From Labia minor (taxonomy: Eukaryota; Arthropoda; Insecta; Dermaptera; Spongiphoridae): a DNA stretch of 64,000 nucleotides. Below, piece by piece: positions 1-10,942 of the stretch. The stretch's first letter is position 1. Each line of letters begins with the position of its first letter. A program made the position numbers and the translations under genes. The notes beneath the pieces were generated by a model. The model was not told the DNA's origin. It saw only the letters and a program-made list of their open reading frames with translations, and did not search any database. Location: the NCBI GenBank assembly GCA_963082975.1, contig OY720347.1, positions 31,203,398 to 31,267,397 of the forward strand, written 5' to 3'.

Positions 1-240
1 AACCTGGACGTTTGATTGAAAAGCCTGGCTGCTGGGACAGCTGCGAGGTGGGAACGTCGACCGGTTCCTAAGCACCTGGGTAGAACCAACGGGCAGAAAT
101 GCAGAAGATCTGTCTGTTGCGCTCTTCTTCGCTGTCCCTGAGTACCACGTGATCTACCGGTCTTCATGTCAAGCAAAGGCGATTAAGTCATCAATTTGTC
201 AATTACCAGCCACTGCTTCATCCATCTAATGAACATAAAT
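1..240. other. Unique less A+T-rich island at window edge
   Basis: Mixed-composition, non-repetitive sequence in an A+T-rich setting. It has stops in all frames of any length and no recognisable protein. It contains a CACGTG E-box near 147 and a homeodomain-type CAATTA core near 199. It may be a conserved regulatory element or untranslated exon whose left part lies outside the window. Only cross-species conservation would tell. Confidence 0.3.
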
Positions 241-610
241 TATAGTCATTTTGATAATTAATTACAACAAATATCTAATAACATAATAAGAAATATTACT
301 TAATGAAAATAAAATAGTTAACAAATTTGTTTGACCTTAATCTATCAAAAAACATTATACTTAATTATGGAGATGATTAACACTATTTATTTATCTATTC
401 ATCTATACATCTATAGAATATGCGTAATATATATATTTAAAAAAGTTTTAGTATTTCTTTGCTTAAAATTTAAAAAATTTACACTTTCGCTATAAAATAT
501 ATACAGAGAGGGTGGGGGAAGTGGTTGGAAAATGTCTTATTAAGATTTTTGCAATAACAGTGAGCCAATTTGGAACCTGGCAATGTTGATTTATGGTTTA
601 AACTTTAAAC
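241..610. other. A+T-rich spacer
   Basis: Low-complexity A+T-rich DNA with no reading frame or repeat family recognised. The last eight bases (603-610, CTTTAAAC) are the left target duplication of the following hAT element. Confidence 0.6.
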
Positions 611-928
611 CATAGGTTCCCAAACTTTTTTGTGTCGTAGACCCCTTCCATGTTTTTTAAATTGATTTTTTGAAAAAACATTTTGCCAATTTTTTAGAGC
701 CTTATTGAAAAATCAAAAATGTTTTAAGAGCGATGTCGGAAAAACCTTTTTTTTTAAACCATATTGAATTGTAAGATAGTGTAATGTAAGTAAATAAGCT
801 TGAGATCCACTTTTGTAGACCCCCATTTTCGTTTTATGGACTCCCAAATTTTTTATTCGCTGCTGTAGACTCCATGTAGGTTGCTATAGACCCTTAGGGG
901 TCGTTATAGACGACTTTGGGATCCTCTG
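611..928. mobile_element. Non-autonomous hAT element, 318 bp
   Basis: The left end reads CATAGGTTCCCAAACTTTTT and the right end, reverse-complemented, reads CAGAGGATCCCAAAG. Both resemble the CAnnGGTnCCCAAA termini of animal hAT elements. The flanks CTTTAAAC and GTTTAAAC agree at seven of eight positions, as expected of an 8-bp hAT target duplication. Copies of GTAGACCCC and similar words recur along the element. No transposase sequence is visible, so it would depend on a partner elsewhere. Confidence 0.7.
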
Positions 929-936
929 GTTTAAAC

Positions 937-2139
937 CAAATAAAAATTTCCTTATAAGATCGATGATTTGAGTCAATCAATAAACCAAGAATCTGATGAG
1001 GAGATAATATAAAATCAGATATGAGAGAATTAGAAAAAGACTAGGAAATGTATAAGTGATTCAGAAAAACACGGTTATAATCATTATCTTGGCTAGGAAA
1101 GGAAATTTCAAAACGTTCATGAATCATTCTAATAACATTTACTTTTATTATTATTTTATTCTATTTTTAAAAATACTTTAATATTTGCAATAAATAATAA
1201 ATATCTCTTTCAATTTGTATTTTAATTTTTAACATTAAAAATAAAGAAATAATAAAATCTTATAATAATTCTTTATATATATATATTTTCTCTTGTGAGA
1301 TTTCGGATAGAGAGAGTTCTCATCAATGAAGTCGTGTAATGGCTTATTAAATATATAAACTATAATTAACTTATGAATGAATATATTCATTATTTAAAAA
1401 TATTTAATTGTTAATTTATATATTTTTTTATTATTTTATCTTTTAATTATTTTAATAAAACAATTTAATCAATAATTTATAAAGAAAAAAAACGTCAATA
1501 AAAATATAATTATAATATTTTAAGTAATTTAAATATTAATTCAACTGTCGTTATTGTCTCTCTACAATTAATTGTTCAGTCATTAGTATAAATAAATTAT
1601 TATAATAATTAAAAATTATTTCACATTCTAAAAATTACATATTCATATAACGTAAACATAAATATAAAGATGTATTTTATGTTTCTTTCACTAGCGTTTT
1701 TCAATGTTAATTTAAATGATAAAATAATTTATGAAATGAATCATTATCATCTCATTTTATTTTTAATTGATTATCAGTAGATATAATAACTAAATCAATC
1801 CTATTATTTTTTTTTTATCAAAAAATGTCTTACTAGTATAATTAATATTACTATCCATCATTCTAATAACAAGTGGAAAAATTATCAATTTTTAAATAAT
1901 AAAATACAAAAAGTTTGTTTGTGATATAGAGAGAAAGAGAGAGATTCATAATATTTAATCTATTTGATTACCTTCAAGATAGGCAACCAAATGTACCTTA
2001 TTCTTATTAATTAGATTTATAAAAAATAATTTCTATACTATTTAAATGAAAAAAAATCTTTTTTTTTCCTTTTGTTGTATTAAAATAAAATCTAAATAAG
2101 TAATCAAAATAAAAAAACATTTATTTTTTTATTGGTTTT
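937..2139. other. A+T-rich spacer without recognised features
   Basis: Long A+T-rich stretch with short TA runs and a GA-rich simple repeat near 1925-1945. No reading frame of interest, TIR or tRNA-like motif was found. Confidence 0.6.
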
Positions 2140-2370
2140 TATTTCTCAGAACACCTACCATAAAGAATATTGGATATGGAGATATGTGCAACGTTTATCT
2201 GTTACTTGTTCTCCTGGAAGAAATAAAAAACTTGTCCATACACATAAAGTTTATGTTCATTTCTTTAATACAAAAGAGAAATAAAGATGATAGATTGCTT
2301 AATTAATACGAACTTCATAGACCTCACTGTTCAGGGCTGCAATTAAGCATTTCATCAAATAACCTGTTAT
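2140..2370. other. Weak unique-sequence island
   Basis: Slightly less A+T-rich unique sequence with homeodomain-type cores (TTAATTAATAC near 2300 and TTAATTATGG near 2370). No coding potential is evident. It is weaker than the islands further right and may be ordinary spacer. Confidence 0.2.
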
Positions 2371-2879
2371 TAATTATGGAGAACTTAAATATATATTTAG
2401 ATATTAGTAATTTCTAATGTTTAAATTAAATTTGAAAAGAATGTTTAATATAATACAATTTAATACTTATAATAATAAAACGTTTAATATACCCCTATGG
2501 TACACATATTAGTAAAACTGATATATGATTTTAAACTTTTATTTATAAAAATTTAAAACAAAAAAAAATGGTTAAAATTTTTTTAAAAATAAAGTATTCT
2601 TATATTTATAAGTATTTTAAAGTATTTATGCATATTTTTCAAAAGAAAACATTATCTAAATATAATTTATAATAGTAGGGCCAGATATGTATATACATAA
2701 AGAAAAAAACACTTCAGAGAAGAAATAATTAGAATTGAAATGAAAATCATACTCCTGAATGGATAGACTGCCCGCATCACAAGCTCCATTTCATCTACTC
2801 ATCTTCATATCAAATGATAATTACAAGGAGACCCTAAAAAATATATTTTATGAAATAATGAAAAATTTTCAAGAGGTAT

Positions 2880-3075
2880 GCTAACGGGATTTTATTTCGA
2901 GTGGAGGGGAGCAGTTGGCATTGAACGTGTGCCTTTAGTCAAGCACCGAACGTCAAGCGGTAACCATCCACGCATCAACCAACTCCCCTCCAATTCAAAC
3001 AGGTCACTAATTATTAATTTGTAATTAACGCAATTCCTTAATTAGACTCCATAAAGGATTTTGTTCCTATTCGCA
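2880..3075. other. Unique island with inverted repeat and TAATTA cluster
   Basis: Two arms, GGAGGGGAGCAGTTGG (about 2904-2919) and CCAACTCCCCTCC (about 2979-2991), are inverted copies differing by a three-base insertion. The right half holds several homeodomain-type ATTA/TAAT cores, including TAATTAT, GTAATTAAC and TTAATTAG, within about 45 bp. No reading frame is seen. It is a candidate regulatory element. Confidence 0.35.
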
Positions 3076-3799
3076 TTCTAATTGATTTATTTTGTAAAAA
3101 AAAATTAATTCCACATGTTAAAAAATAAATTAAACAAAAACATATCTTAACAAATATATAATAATAAAACAACAACCAAAGGAATTTATATAGAAATTCA
3201 TTTATTTATTTATTTATTTATTTATTGTCAAGAACATTTCAATCTATTTCTCAATTTATAAGATTTAATAAATTAATAAATATAATAATATAATAAAATA
3301 AACTTTAATCAACACACATCCAGTCTTATTTATTAATAAAATTAAAATCATTAATTATTTACAATTTTCTTTTCATTTATAAATTATAATTAAAACATAT
3401 ATATAAAAATTTTGAAAAACAATATTTTTCTAATGTATATTATAGTATTTAAACCATCTTTTATTTTTCAATAACGAATGATATAATATAATATCAAATT
3501 TTGAAATTCTCATCCATTTTTATACACGCAGAGAATATAAATAAATATAAACAAGTAGTTTATCTGGTTTTGTAAGTGAACATACATTTAAAACCAAAGA
3601 AAGAGTTATCTTTTTACAATTTATAAATAGTTTTTTTTTTTATTTTTTATTTTAAATCGAATTATTTCTGAAAATACTGTTGAAAAAAAAAATCAATAAC
3701 AATGCAATGGGAAATGTAGAACAAGTAATATTAAATTCTCAACATTTATTCCTTAAACGTTTATTCTTATCAGAAATCACGAATCAATGAATAGAGAAA
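3076..3799. other. A+T-rich spacer with (ATTT)n
   Basis: A+T-rich low-complexity DNA. It includes an (ATTT)n run at about 3200-3226 and long T and A runs. Nothing else was recognised. Confidence 0.6.
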
Positions 3800-4240
3800 T
3801 GTTTTTGCGAACTTAAACCCCCCATTGGGTCAAACCTGGCGCTACGTCCTCGATATTTAAATATAAAACTGACATTTAGTATAATATAGTCGGGGAGAGC
3901 ATGATCTTTGTTTGCGTGTTGCTGCCGGGGGAACCCTACATGCTATATAGCTCCCAGTAACCGCGTGTTAATGCCATGTTTCTCTTTAGCATATTCATGC
4001 TATAATTCATGAAGCTGAAAACACTGCTATAATTCTAACATATACACCCAAGTGTACGACACACATACCTAAACAAAGTTGGAAGGCTTAAACAACTTAA
4101 GACTATCCAGCGACACACGCACAATTGTCAGCAATATCTCGGGCTCGATCTTTGTTAGGGTGACACGGAATTAAATCAACGATTCAAGACAACCACGGAT
4201 AACCACGAAAACAAATCTTAGAAATTGTCAACAAACAACG
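3800..4240. other. Unique less A+T-rich island
   Basis: About 440 bp of mixed-composition unique sequence with no open frame of note. It includes a small inverted repeat near 3992-4014 (TTCATG ... TTCATGAA). It does not match any repeat family in this window. Candidate non-coding conserved element. Confidence 0.3.
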
Positions 4241-4543
4241 AATTTTAATTATGAGAATGGAATTGGATATTACTTTACAATCACTATAAATAAATGTAGT
4301 CATAAAATAAAAATACTTCAATCTTTACAATTTAAAAGAAATTAATTTATAAAAAATACATTGTGATACATATTGTTAAAATTTATTATAAATTTCAACT
4401 GTAAAATAGATTAGATTCAACTCAATCACTCTAAAGTCTCCAAACTAAATACCAGGTCCTTTCTGATCATAACTTTTAGAAAGTTTATAATTATTTCAAT
4501 ATAGTATATGAAGATAATTGACTTAATAAAGGTATATTATTGT

Positions 4544-4750
4544 TAGGGTGACCATATTTTGAAAACACTAAACCGAGATATTTTACCTTTTTTTTAGAAC
4601 CAAATTGAAAAAATCTTGAAAAAACTACGAAATGTCCTAAATGTTTAAAAAACGGGACAATAGGCTGTCCCAAAGACTTTTTTCGGGACGCCGGGACAGA
4701 GCACCTAAAAACAGGTCAATCCCGGAAAAACGGGACGTTTGGTCACCCTA
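4544..4750 (+). mobile_element. Non-autonomous hAT MITE, copy 1, 207 bp
   Basis: Termini TAGGGTGACCA and TGGTCACCCTA are inverted repeats. The flanks ATTATTGT (4536-4543) and ACTATTGT (4751-4758) match at seven of eight bases, an 8-bp duplication typical of hAT insertion. The interior is rich in GGGAC/GTCCC words. A second copy, inverted, lies at 28657-28850. No coding sequence. Confidence 0.75.
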
Positions 4751-4824
4751 ACTATTGTACATACTATAGATTATATATAGGTAGATTGTATTAGAAAGGG
4801 TTATAAAATCTATGAAGGACATGT

Positions 4825-5080
4825 AGTTAAGAAAAGACTCGCGAGGGACTACTTTGAGAGAAGACCAACTGAAAAAGGAACAGTAGTTGGAGAGAGGGGG
4901 GGAGTGAACCAAGGGCGTGTGGAGAAGACAATATACAGAGAGATTTGAAGGAGGTGAGAGGGAATGGGAATTGAATTGAATGGTGGTGACTTGGGATAAG
5001 GACGATTGAAGGAATGTGGAATCTGAGGCTACAATCTTTCGAGTTCAGTGGGATTACCAAAATAGATAATAGATATATCT
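4825..5080 (+). mobile_element. Eroded LINE 3' end
   Basis: The right part (roughly 4997-5055) aligns with the C-terminal tail shared by the better LINE copies: a region matching 'DRDTWR', then AATCTTTCGAGTTCAG in place of AACTTTCGAGTACCG. It ends in an ATAG-rich tail near 5062-5080. The peptide frame is broken many times. The left limit is uncertain. Confidence 0.45.
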
Positions 5081-5364
5081 ATTGTATATAAATATATGAG
5101 AAAATTTATCAGAGTGAGAAAAGAGTTTATATATTTCAAAGATTTAGTCAAATGTTTTTACACTTTTTCTAATTGTAAAAAATACAATTAAATTTAATTC
5201 CAACCCAATTCAAGCATTTAATCAATTCCGATCTTATTGCTATTACAGTTCCCGCTATAACCATTACTGAAAAAATTAAATGATATAAACTTCTGATCAC
5301 CAAAAAAGAAAGAAACCTTTATTTTCGGGGTATGAACCCAATAGCTTTAATTAGCTTACTTTTT

Positions 5365-6018
5365 ACCGACCGACGATAGTAAGGGAGGTATTGTTTTCAC
5401 ACCAAATTTCACATGTGGAGATTTTTACATATCTCCACGAATCATGCATTTTATAAACAGAAAAAAGTATTTTTAGCATGATGTCTGTCCGTCCGTCCGT
5501 CTGTCCGTCCGTCTGTCCGTCCGTCCGTCCGTCCGTCCGTATAGATGTGTACAGCCTGAACGGCTCAACCGATTTTGATGAAATTTGGTATATCTACTTA
5601 ATGCATCAGTGGGATGAATTGATCAACTTTTGGTGCAATTCCGGAAACCGGAAGTGGTAGTATTAGCGATCGACGATAGGAAGGAAAGGGTTATTTTCAC
5701 ACCAAAGGAGATTTTTTTATATATCACCACGAATCATGCACTTTGTATTGGTTTTATCCTCGAGAAAAATCATATTTATTAGTTTTTTCTTGATTTAAAA
5801 TTATATGACGTCATCCAGCCATTCATGACGTCACAGCCTGGTCTTGCATATATATTATAAATAAAATAAAATTAAAAATGTTTATATTTATTATTTATGT
5901 ATCCATATCTGTTTTTATTACATTAATAGATATATTAAAATTATTTGAATCTGTAGCTGGAAATTAATTTATTTCAAACAGTCGGTCGGTTCGGACCTGG
6001 CCACAGGTCAACTTATTT
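5365..6018 (+). mobile_element. Family A HINE/DINE-1-like element, copy A1
   Basis: About 650 bp. The 5' end is TTTTT followed by ACCGACCGACG; the inverse CGTCGGTCGGT-type sequence (here CAGTCGGTCGGT) lies just inside a 3' hairpin GACCTGGCCACAGGTC (5994-6009), which is followed by AACTTATTT. A (GTCC/GTCT)n microsatellite fills 5483-5541. Two related units of about 90 bp (starting near 5371 and 5670) flank the central block. The subterminal inverted repeat, GTCY microsatellite, 3' stem-loop and T-rich target match Helentron-derived HINE elements such as Drosophila DINE-1. It has no coding capacity. Copy A2 follows almost directly. Confidence 0.6.
5483..5541. repeat. (GTCC/GTCT)n microsatellite in copy A1
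   Basis: Tandem tetranucleotide tract within the family A element, giving a spurious Ser-Val-Arg-Pro reading frame. Equivalent tracts lie at about 6144-6200 and 35356-35404. Confidence 0.9.
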
Positions 6019-6020
6019 AT

Positions 6021-6690
6021 TTTTTACCGACCGACGATAGTAAGGGAGGTATTGTTTTCACACCAAATTTCACATGTGGAGATTTTTACATATCTCCACG
6101 AATCATGCATTTTCTTAACAGAAAAAAGTATTTTTAGCATGATGTCTGTCCGTCCGTCTGTCCGTCTGTCCGTCCGTCCGTCCGTCCGTCTGTCCGTCCG
6201 TATAGATGTGTACAGCCTGAACGGCTTAACGGATTTTGATGAAATTTGGTATATTTACTTAATGCATCAGTGGGATGAATGGATCAACTTTTGGTGCAAA
6301 TCCGGAAACCGGAAGTGGTAGTATTAGCGATCGACGATAAGAAGGGAAGGGTTATTTTCACACCAAAGGAGATTTTTTTATATATCACCACGAATGTATT
6401 GGTTTTATCCTCGGGAAAAATCATCTTCATTATGTTTTTCTTAATTTAAAATTATATGACGTCACCCAGCCCTTCATGACGTCACAGCCTCGGGTAACGC
6501 CGGCAACGCCGGCTACTTCAGCTATATATTATAAATAAAATAAAATTAAAAATATTTATGTTATATGCCTATCTGTTTTTTATTACATTAATAGATATAT
6601 TAAAATTATTTGAAATTGTTTCTGTAGCTGGAAATTAATTTATTTCAAACCGTCGGTCGGTGCGGACCTGACCACAGGTCAACTTATTTT
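6021..6690 (+). mobile_element. Family A HINE/DINE-1-like element, copy A2
   Basis: Full-length family A copy in tandem with A1. It starts with TTTTT and ACCGACCGACG and ends with GTCGGTCGGT, the hairpin GACCTGACCACAGGTC and AACTTATTTT. The microsatellite lies at about 6144-6200. It keeps both TGACGTCA octamers and gains a GCCGGC inverted repeat near 6497-6512 that A1 lacks. The second internal unit has lost the 'AATTTCACATGTGG' portion, as in A1, so the two share a subfamily history. Confidence 0.6.
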
Positions 6691-6694
6691 TAGT

Positions 6695-7634
6695 GAAATT
6701 ACACTTATGAAAAATTTTTGGTATAAGGATTCCAAATGTTTTCAGTCTTAAGAGAGAGAGAGAATCCAATAATTTTAATATTTTCAAACTCTAAATTTTT
6801 ATTTAGAATTATAAAAAAGTTAATCTTTTCAATAAAAAAATTCTTTAAGAGATCCCCTATAAGTTTTTTTACTTTATCAATATTTTATAAATGACAAAAG
6901 CATATAAATAATTCTAGAAATCTATTATCCTATGCATAAACTCTTTAGCTTATTCATGCTATAAATAATTTCATTACTCAAAATTTAATTTATAAGTACG
7001 TTCATTAGTTTTATTTTTAAAATAAAAAAAGTTTAAAATTTGTTATTATTATTATTATTATTATAAATTTAACACTATTAAAATTATAAAAATAAAATAA
7101 AGTAAAACTGGACTGTCTATATTTCTGTGAAAGTTTCAAGAAAACAAAACAAAAAAAAAAAAAAATCCGACATAAATTTATTATTTTATTAAAAATAACT
7201 TTAAATAAAAAGTCAAGCTTTGTTAGTTTTTACTCACGAAATTAATAATAATGATTTCTAAACGTATGTTTCTTATGAACAATAATAAATGATAAATTAA
7301 AGTAATAATTCACAAACATTTGTCCCTATCAATATGATAATTAATTTTAATTTCTGATCGAATTTTTAAAAAAAAGAAGTCAGAAGGTCAATTTTGTAAA
7401 CTATTTCAGGTCATTATCTTAATAATATAACAACTGGATTGCGAAAACATTATTTAAAAACATAAAGAATTATCAATTATCCCGACAGTTTTATTAAACC
7501 ATTTTTACATAGTATTTGCAGCTTTCGGCAAATATTATCAATATATATACATAGTCGAACTAAAACTATCTAATAAAACCTTGATTTTACTATTTTCTAT
7601 TATATATGTGTGAGAAGTGGTCCATAAATTTAAA
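6695..7634. other. A+T-rich spacer with (TTA)n
   Basis: A+T-rich low-complexity DNA with a (TTA)n run near 7041-7065 and a GA repeat near 6750-6763. Nothing else was recognised. Confidence 0.6.
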
Positions 7635-7945
7635 AGATACAAATAGATTCAATGTATTTAAAAATAAAATTTATCTTAAAATTTTTGAGCTTAAAAGAAA
7701 TGGAATCACAGACAAAGGAGTGAGATTTAATAACAAGGAATTGCATATACACCAACATAGTGTGATAAAATTGAGAATTTAACAATGGTTGAGAATTGTG
7801 GCTCGAATAGGTGAAGAAAGGCTAGTCTAAAATGGCCGATCGGTAAACGAAGGACGGGATAAACGTCTGTGAAAGGAAAAGTGAAGAAATTGGAAGTATG
7901 TAAGAACTTAATGGAGGTTCAAGAACTTTCTAGTTTTTTAGTATT
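7635..7945 (+). mobile_element. LINE 3' fragment, forward, eroded
   Basis: Translation gives 'RFNVFKNKI' then 'NNKELHIHQ' and, in another frame, 'VARIGEERL'. These are the RVFENRILR / HNEELHDLY / VARMGEER blocks of the LINE RT C-terminal region. The end, AAGAACTTTCTAG, corresponds to AAGAACTTTCGAG of other copies. It is frameshifted throughout and lies head to head with the reverse copy at 8023-8580. Confidence 0.6.
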
Positions 7946-7953
7946 ATTACAGA

Positions 7954-8023
7954 CTAGCTGCTCAGAGCTCCTTCGTCGCTCTTCACATCTAGACGGGGGC
8001 TCCGCCCCCTGTACCCCCCCGAG
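7954..8023 (-). repeat. 70-bp G+C-rich module, copy 1
   Basis: A sequence with GGGGGCTCCGCCCCC at its centre and GAGCTCCTTCGTCGC to the left. It is nearly identical, inverted, to 15766-15835, and a diverged relative lies at 12339-12380. Here it stands exactly where the adjacent LINE copy should have its last 80 bases or so. In the 15.8 kb copy it is joined to a family A 3' end, so it may be the 5' part of another HINE-like subfamily. Confidence 0.7.
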
Positions 8024-8580
8024 TGTCCCTATTCTGAGCTATAATCATCTAACTCCTAACCTGTCCCATCTCTCTCACGTTCCTTCCTACATTGTCCACC
8101 CTGTTCCCAATTGGTCTTCCAAACGGACGTTTTCCAATTGAACTCCCCACCAATATATTTTTCCTCTCCCATTCTAGCCATGTGCCCTGCCGATCCCAGC
8201 CTTCTCGCTTTTATAACCCTAACTATATCTAGAGGTGCATAGAGGTCATGCAATTCCTTGTTATGCAGTCTCCGCCATTCCCCGATGTCCTCAACTTTCT
8301 TTGGTCCATAAATGCTGGGAAGAATCCTATTCTCAAATACTCTGAATCTATTCTCATCTCCCAGGGTTATAGACCATGCCTCCCACCCATATAATACAAT
8401 TAATAATTTAATAATTTTGATCCCCTTTGATAATAATTTCCAGATTGCAACCTCGATTTAAATTCTTTGCAAATATTATTCTCTCTGATACTAATTATTT
8501 TGTCTTATCAAATTAATTAATTTCAAACCCCATCAATTTTCCTGCCTCGATTAATTTTTTTATGCTACTTTAAATGTTAT
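8024..8580 (-). mobile_element. LINE RT C-terminal fragment, reverse
   Basis: Read on the minus strand, this gives 'MHDLYAPLDIVRVIKARRL' followed by 'GHMARMGEE', preceded by blocks matching 'RVFENRILRxIYGPK' and the region after YADD. It keeps the residues between HNEELHD and IVR that the 19.7 and 34 kb copies have lost, so it belongs to an older or separate subfamily. It is frameshifted and truncated at both ends. Confidence 0.7.
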
Positions 8581-8879
8581 TAATTTATTTAAAAAAAAAT
8601 CAAAGTAAACAAAATAAAAATAAAATATAAAATTAGCATAACACTAAACTACTATAAAAATAATATTAAAAAATATATTATATATTAAAATCTTACGTGA
8701 AAATCCAATTATGAGATCAAATTTTCTTAATTAAAATAATTTACTCACATAATCTTAAAAATTAATAGTATTAAATTATAGCCGTAATGTGAATGTTTTC
8801 AAAGTTTAAAAGGCCAATAAGATCAATTGAGATATTGTAAATATCAATAGATATATAAAAAGATTTTTATCTGCACATT

Positions 8880-9165
8880 GCTCAGAATTTAAATTACCGC
8901 CAAATTATCGCCACCAGCGCCTCTATTGACATATTTTTGTTCTACATAATTTCCACTACCCGCCTATACTATATTCTTTATAATTTTTTTAAAATTTTTC
9001 TAATTCAAAAATCGAAAATCGGGCTTCGAGGTCTGGTGGCCAGCCCCTTTGTGCTTCCGTGTAAAAAATTCCAGGTCCCTGCGTGCGATAGATTTGCCTG
9101 GAGAGCTCGGTCAGACAGACAGACAGACACATTACACTTGCTTTTATTATAATAGATATATATGT
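8880..9165. mobile_element. Possible short element with (CAGA)n near its end
   Basis: Less A+T-rich block containing GGTCAGACAGACAGACAGAC and then CTTTTATTATAATAGATA. Microsatellite followed by such a tail is a common 3'-end layout for short invertebrate repeats. No second copy exists in the window and no TSD was found, so the class is open. Confidence 0.3.
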
Positions 9166-9239
9166 ATATATTAAATACTAAATATATAATATATATCGAT
9201 AGAAAAATCTCTAGATAGAAATTTACACTATTTGTCTTT

Positions 9240-9500
9240 TTAAAAGTTTTTGCTTTGAAAGGGTGCCCGTTGAACTAACGAATATTGATTGTTTAAGAGA
9301 ACTTTATGCGCTCCGAGATTTGTCTGCAAATGGAGTTGTTTTATCAATTTCCGGCCTACGGATAATCTTTGGGTAGAGATATTTCTCTATACAAACGAAC
9401 GGTTACATGGTAACGGGCCATTACATTCAGCCAGGCAATAAATATGTTACATTCACTCGAAGTACTATTGATTCAGCCTATCGACCTTTAAATTGAGACA
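9240..9500. other. Unique less A+T-rich island
   Basis: About 260 bp of mixed-composition unique sequence without a long frame or repeat similarity, just left of a simple-sequence tract. Candidate conserved non-coding element. Confidence 0.25.
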
Positions 9501-9595
9501 GAAACCATGTTGTTATTCCATCACTATATTTTTCCTAGCGTTTATTTCGATTTTAATAAAAATCACTCGTTTTTGCATAACAAGCAAATCTCATT

Positions 9596-9615
9596 TTTTC
9601 TCTCCCTTTCTCTCG

Positions 9616-9646
<31 letters not shown>

Positions 9647-9655
9647 ACACACTGA
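9596..9655. repeat. (CT)n(CA)n microsatellite
   Basis: A CT-rich run passing into ACACACACAC. It produces Ser-Leu and Thr-His strings in overlapping frames that are not genes. Confidence 0.9.
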
Positions 9656-9779
9656 CTCTCTCACTTTCTGGTTCACGATTTTCAATTACATTTGTTGAAA
9701 TGCTTCCAACTGAGAGGTGGGGTTATTTTTTAATCAACCCTAAACTTAATATAATACAATTTCCAACTTGAATTTCACA

Positions 9780-10849
9780 AATAAAATTGTAATTTTACAT
9801 AAGTGATGTTATCAGTGCAAGAATCGCGATCTGACTAATGATAAGAACGCACGCTAGAGTTTAATTCCCAACTCAACTGCAAACAATATTAAAAGTACAT
9901 TTGTTATTTCTTATTTAAATTCATATCAGTTAAGGGGATACAATTTTTAATTTTGACTTGAACACCATCTAACATACAATTCATAATCATTCGATTTTTA
10001 TTTTTTTTTTTTTTTTTATTTACATCCCCCCTCACTCTTTCATCCCTTCCTCTATCCTTATAAATTAGTTTAATTAAAAGATAAATGCATTAATTTGAAT
10101 GTTTTTGACATTCTACTCTGCGAAACAAAGTTGAAAAGATTTCAAGCAATGATAACAAGTGGCTTATAAAGGAAAATCTTAATATTCATTCCGTCAATGC
10201 CATATTCTAAGTTATCTCAAAATAATTACATACTGGTCAACTAGTTTATTAAAAAAAAATACTGATATAGATTGTATATAATTTTGAGTAGATAAGTACA
10301 CCCTAGATTATAAAAACCAATGTAAAGACATACGAAATTATTTATGATTTTATCTCATAAAAAAATGGCTAAAGTTATAGTTATGTATTATTGATACTGA
10401 AAATTAAACAATATATATTTTTAAGAAAAAATTTAAAAAATTAAAAAAATTGAATTAATATATTTATTTAATTTCTTGTCCTACTTTCTATATTGCAAAA
10501 GTTCTAATTAATTTTTTATAAAAGAAAAAACCTATTTATGGTAATAAAAGTAAATAATTTTAAATTGTATGTGTATTATATGGATAGTGTCATAAATATT
10601 TTTAATTTATATTCACAGTTGAAAAGAGTGTTCTTTGTCAACTGCGTATGTAATATGTGATTTTCTAATTAAAACAAAAACCTCTGGTTTTTGGACATCC
10701 TTAAAAGAGACATTGTCTATCAAGCAGATTGATATCTAAGCAGGGTAGATGAGTTATATGATCAGTATTCCTATCATCTCAACATTTGTCTTACTTCTTA
10801 TATCAAGTAGCTTTCCAATTTAGATCACATAAATTCAACACGAGAGAGA
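9780..10849. other. A+T-rich spacer
   Basis: Contains a T run near 9990-10018, then low-complexity A+T-rich DNA. Somewhat mixed sequence at 10680-10849 shows no recognised motif. Confidence 0.55.
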
Positions 10850-10935
10850 TTTTCGTGTCATACCTCGGACTTGAATCCAAGACCACGAGGTTGAATGTCA
10901 AGTTTGTTGCACTCCAGACTATGTGGCGTATAAAT
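10850..10935 (-). mobile_element. tRNA-like sequence, probable SINE head
   Basis: On the minus strand it reads a candidate A box (ATAGTCTGGAGTGC) and, about 45 bases on, a B box GGATTCAAGTCC inside a GTCTTGGATTCAAGTCCGAG stem-loop. The spacing suits an RNA polymerase III internal promoter, but no complete cloverleaf or acceptor stem is visible. It is best read as a tRNA-derived retroposon head, not a working tRNA gene. Confidence 0.4.
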
Positions 10936-10942
10936 ATATCTA

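Noticed and set aside
4141-4165. TTAGGGTGACACGG as a third terminus of the TAGGGTGACCA MITE
   Set aside because: Similarity ends after ten bases and no opposite end or duplication is present.
5478-5660. Frame with Ser-Val-Arg-Pro repeats (and the similar one at 6052-6321)
   Set aside because: Produced by the GTCC/GTCT microsatellite and flanking family A element; repeated only because the element is repeated.
7869-8141. 90-codon plus-strand frame
   Set aside because: It spans a LINE tail, the 70-bp module and a second LINE in the opposite orientation, so it is a chance fusion of repeats.
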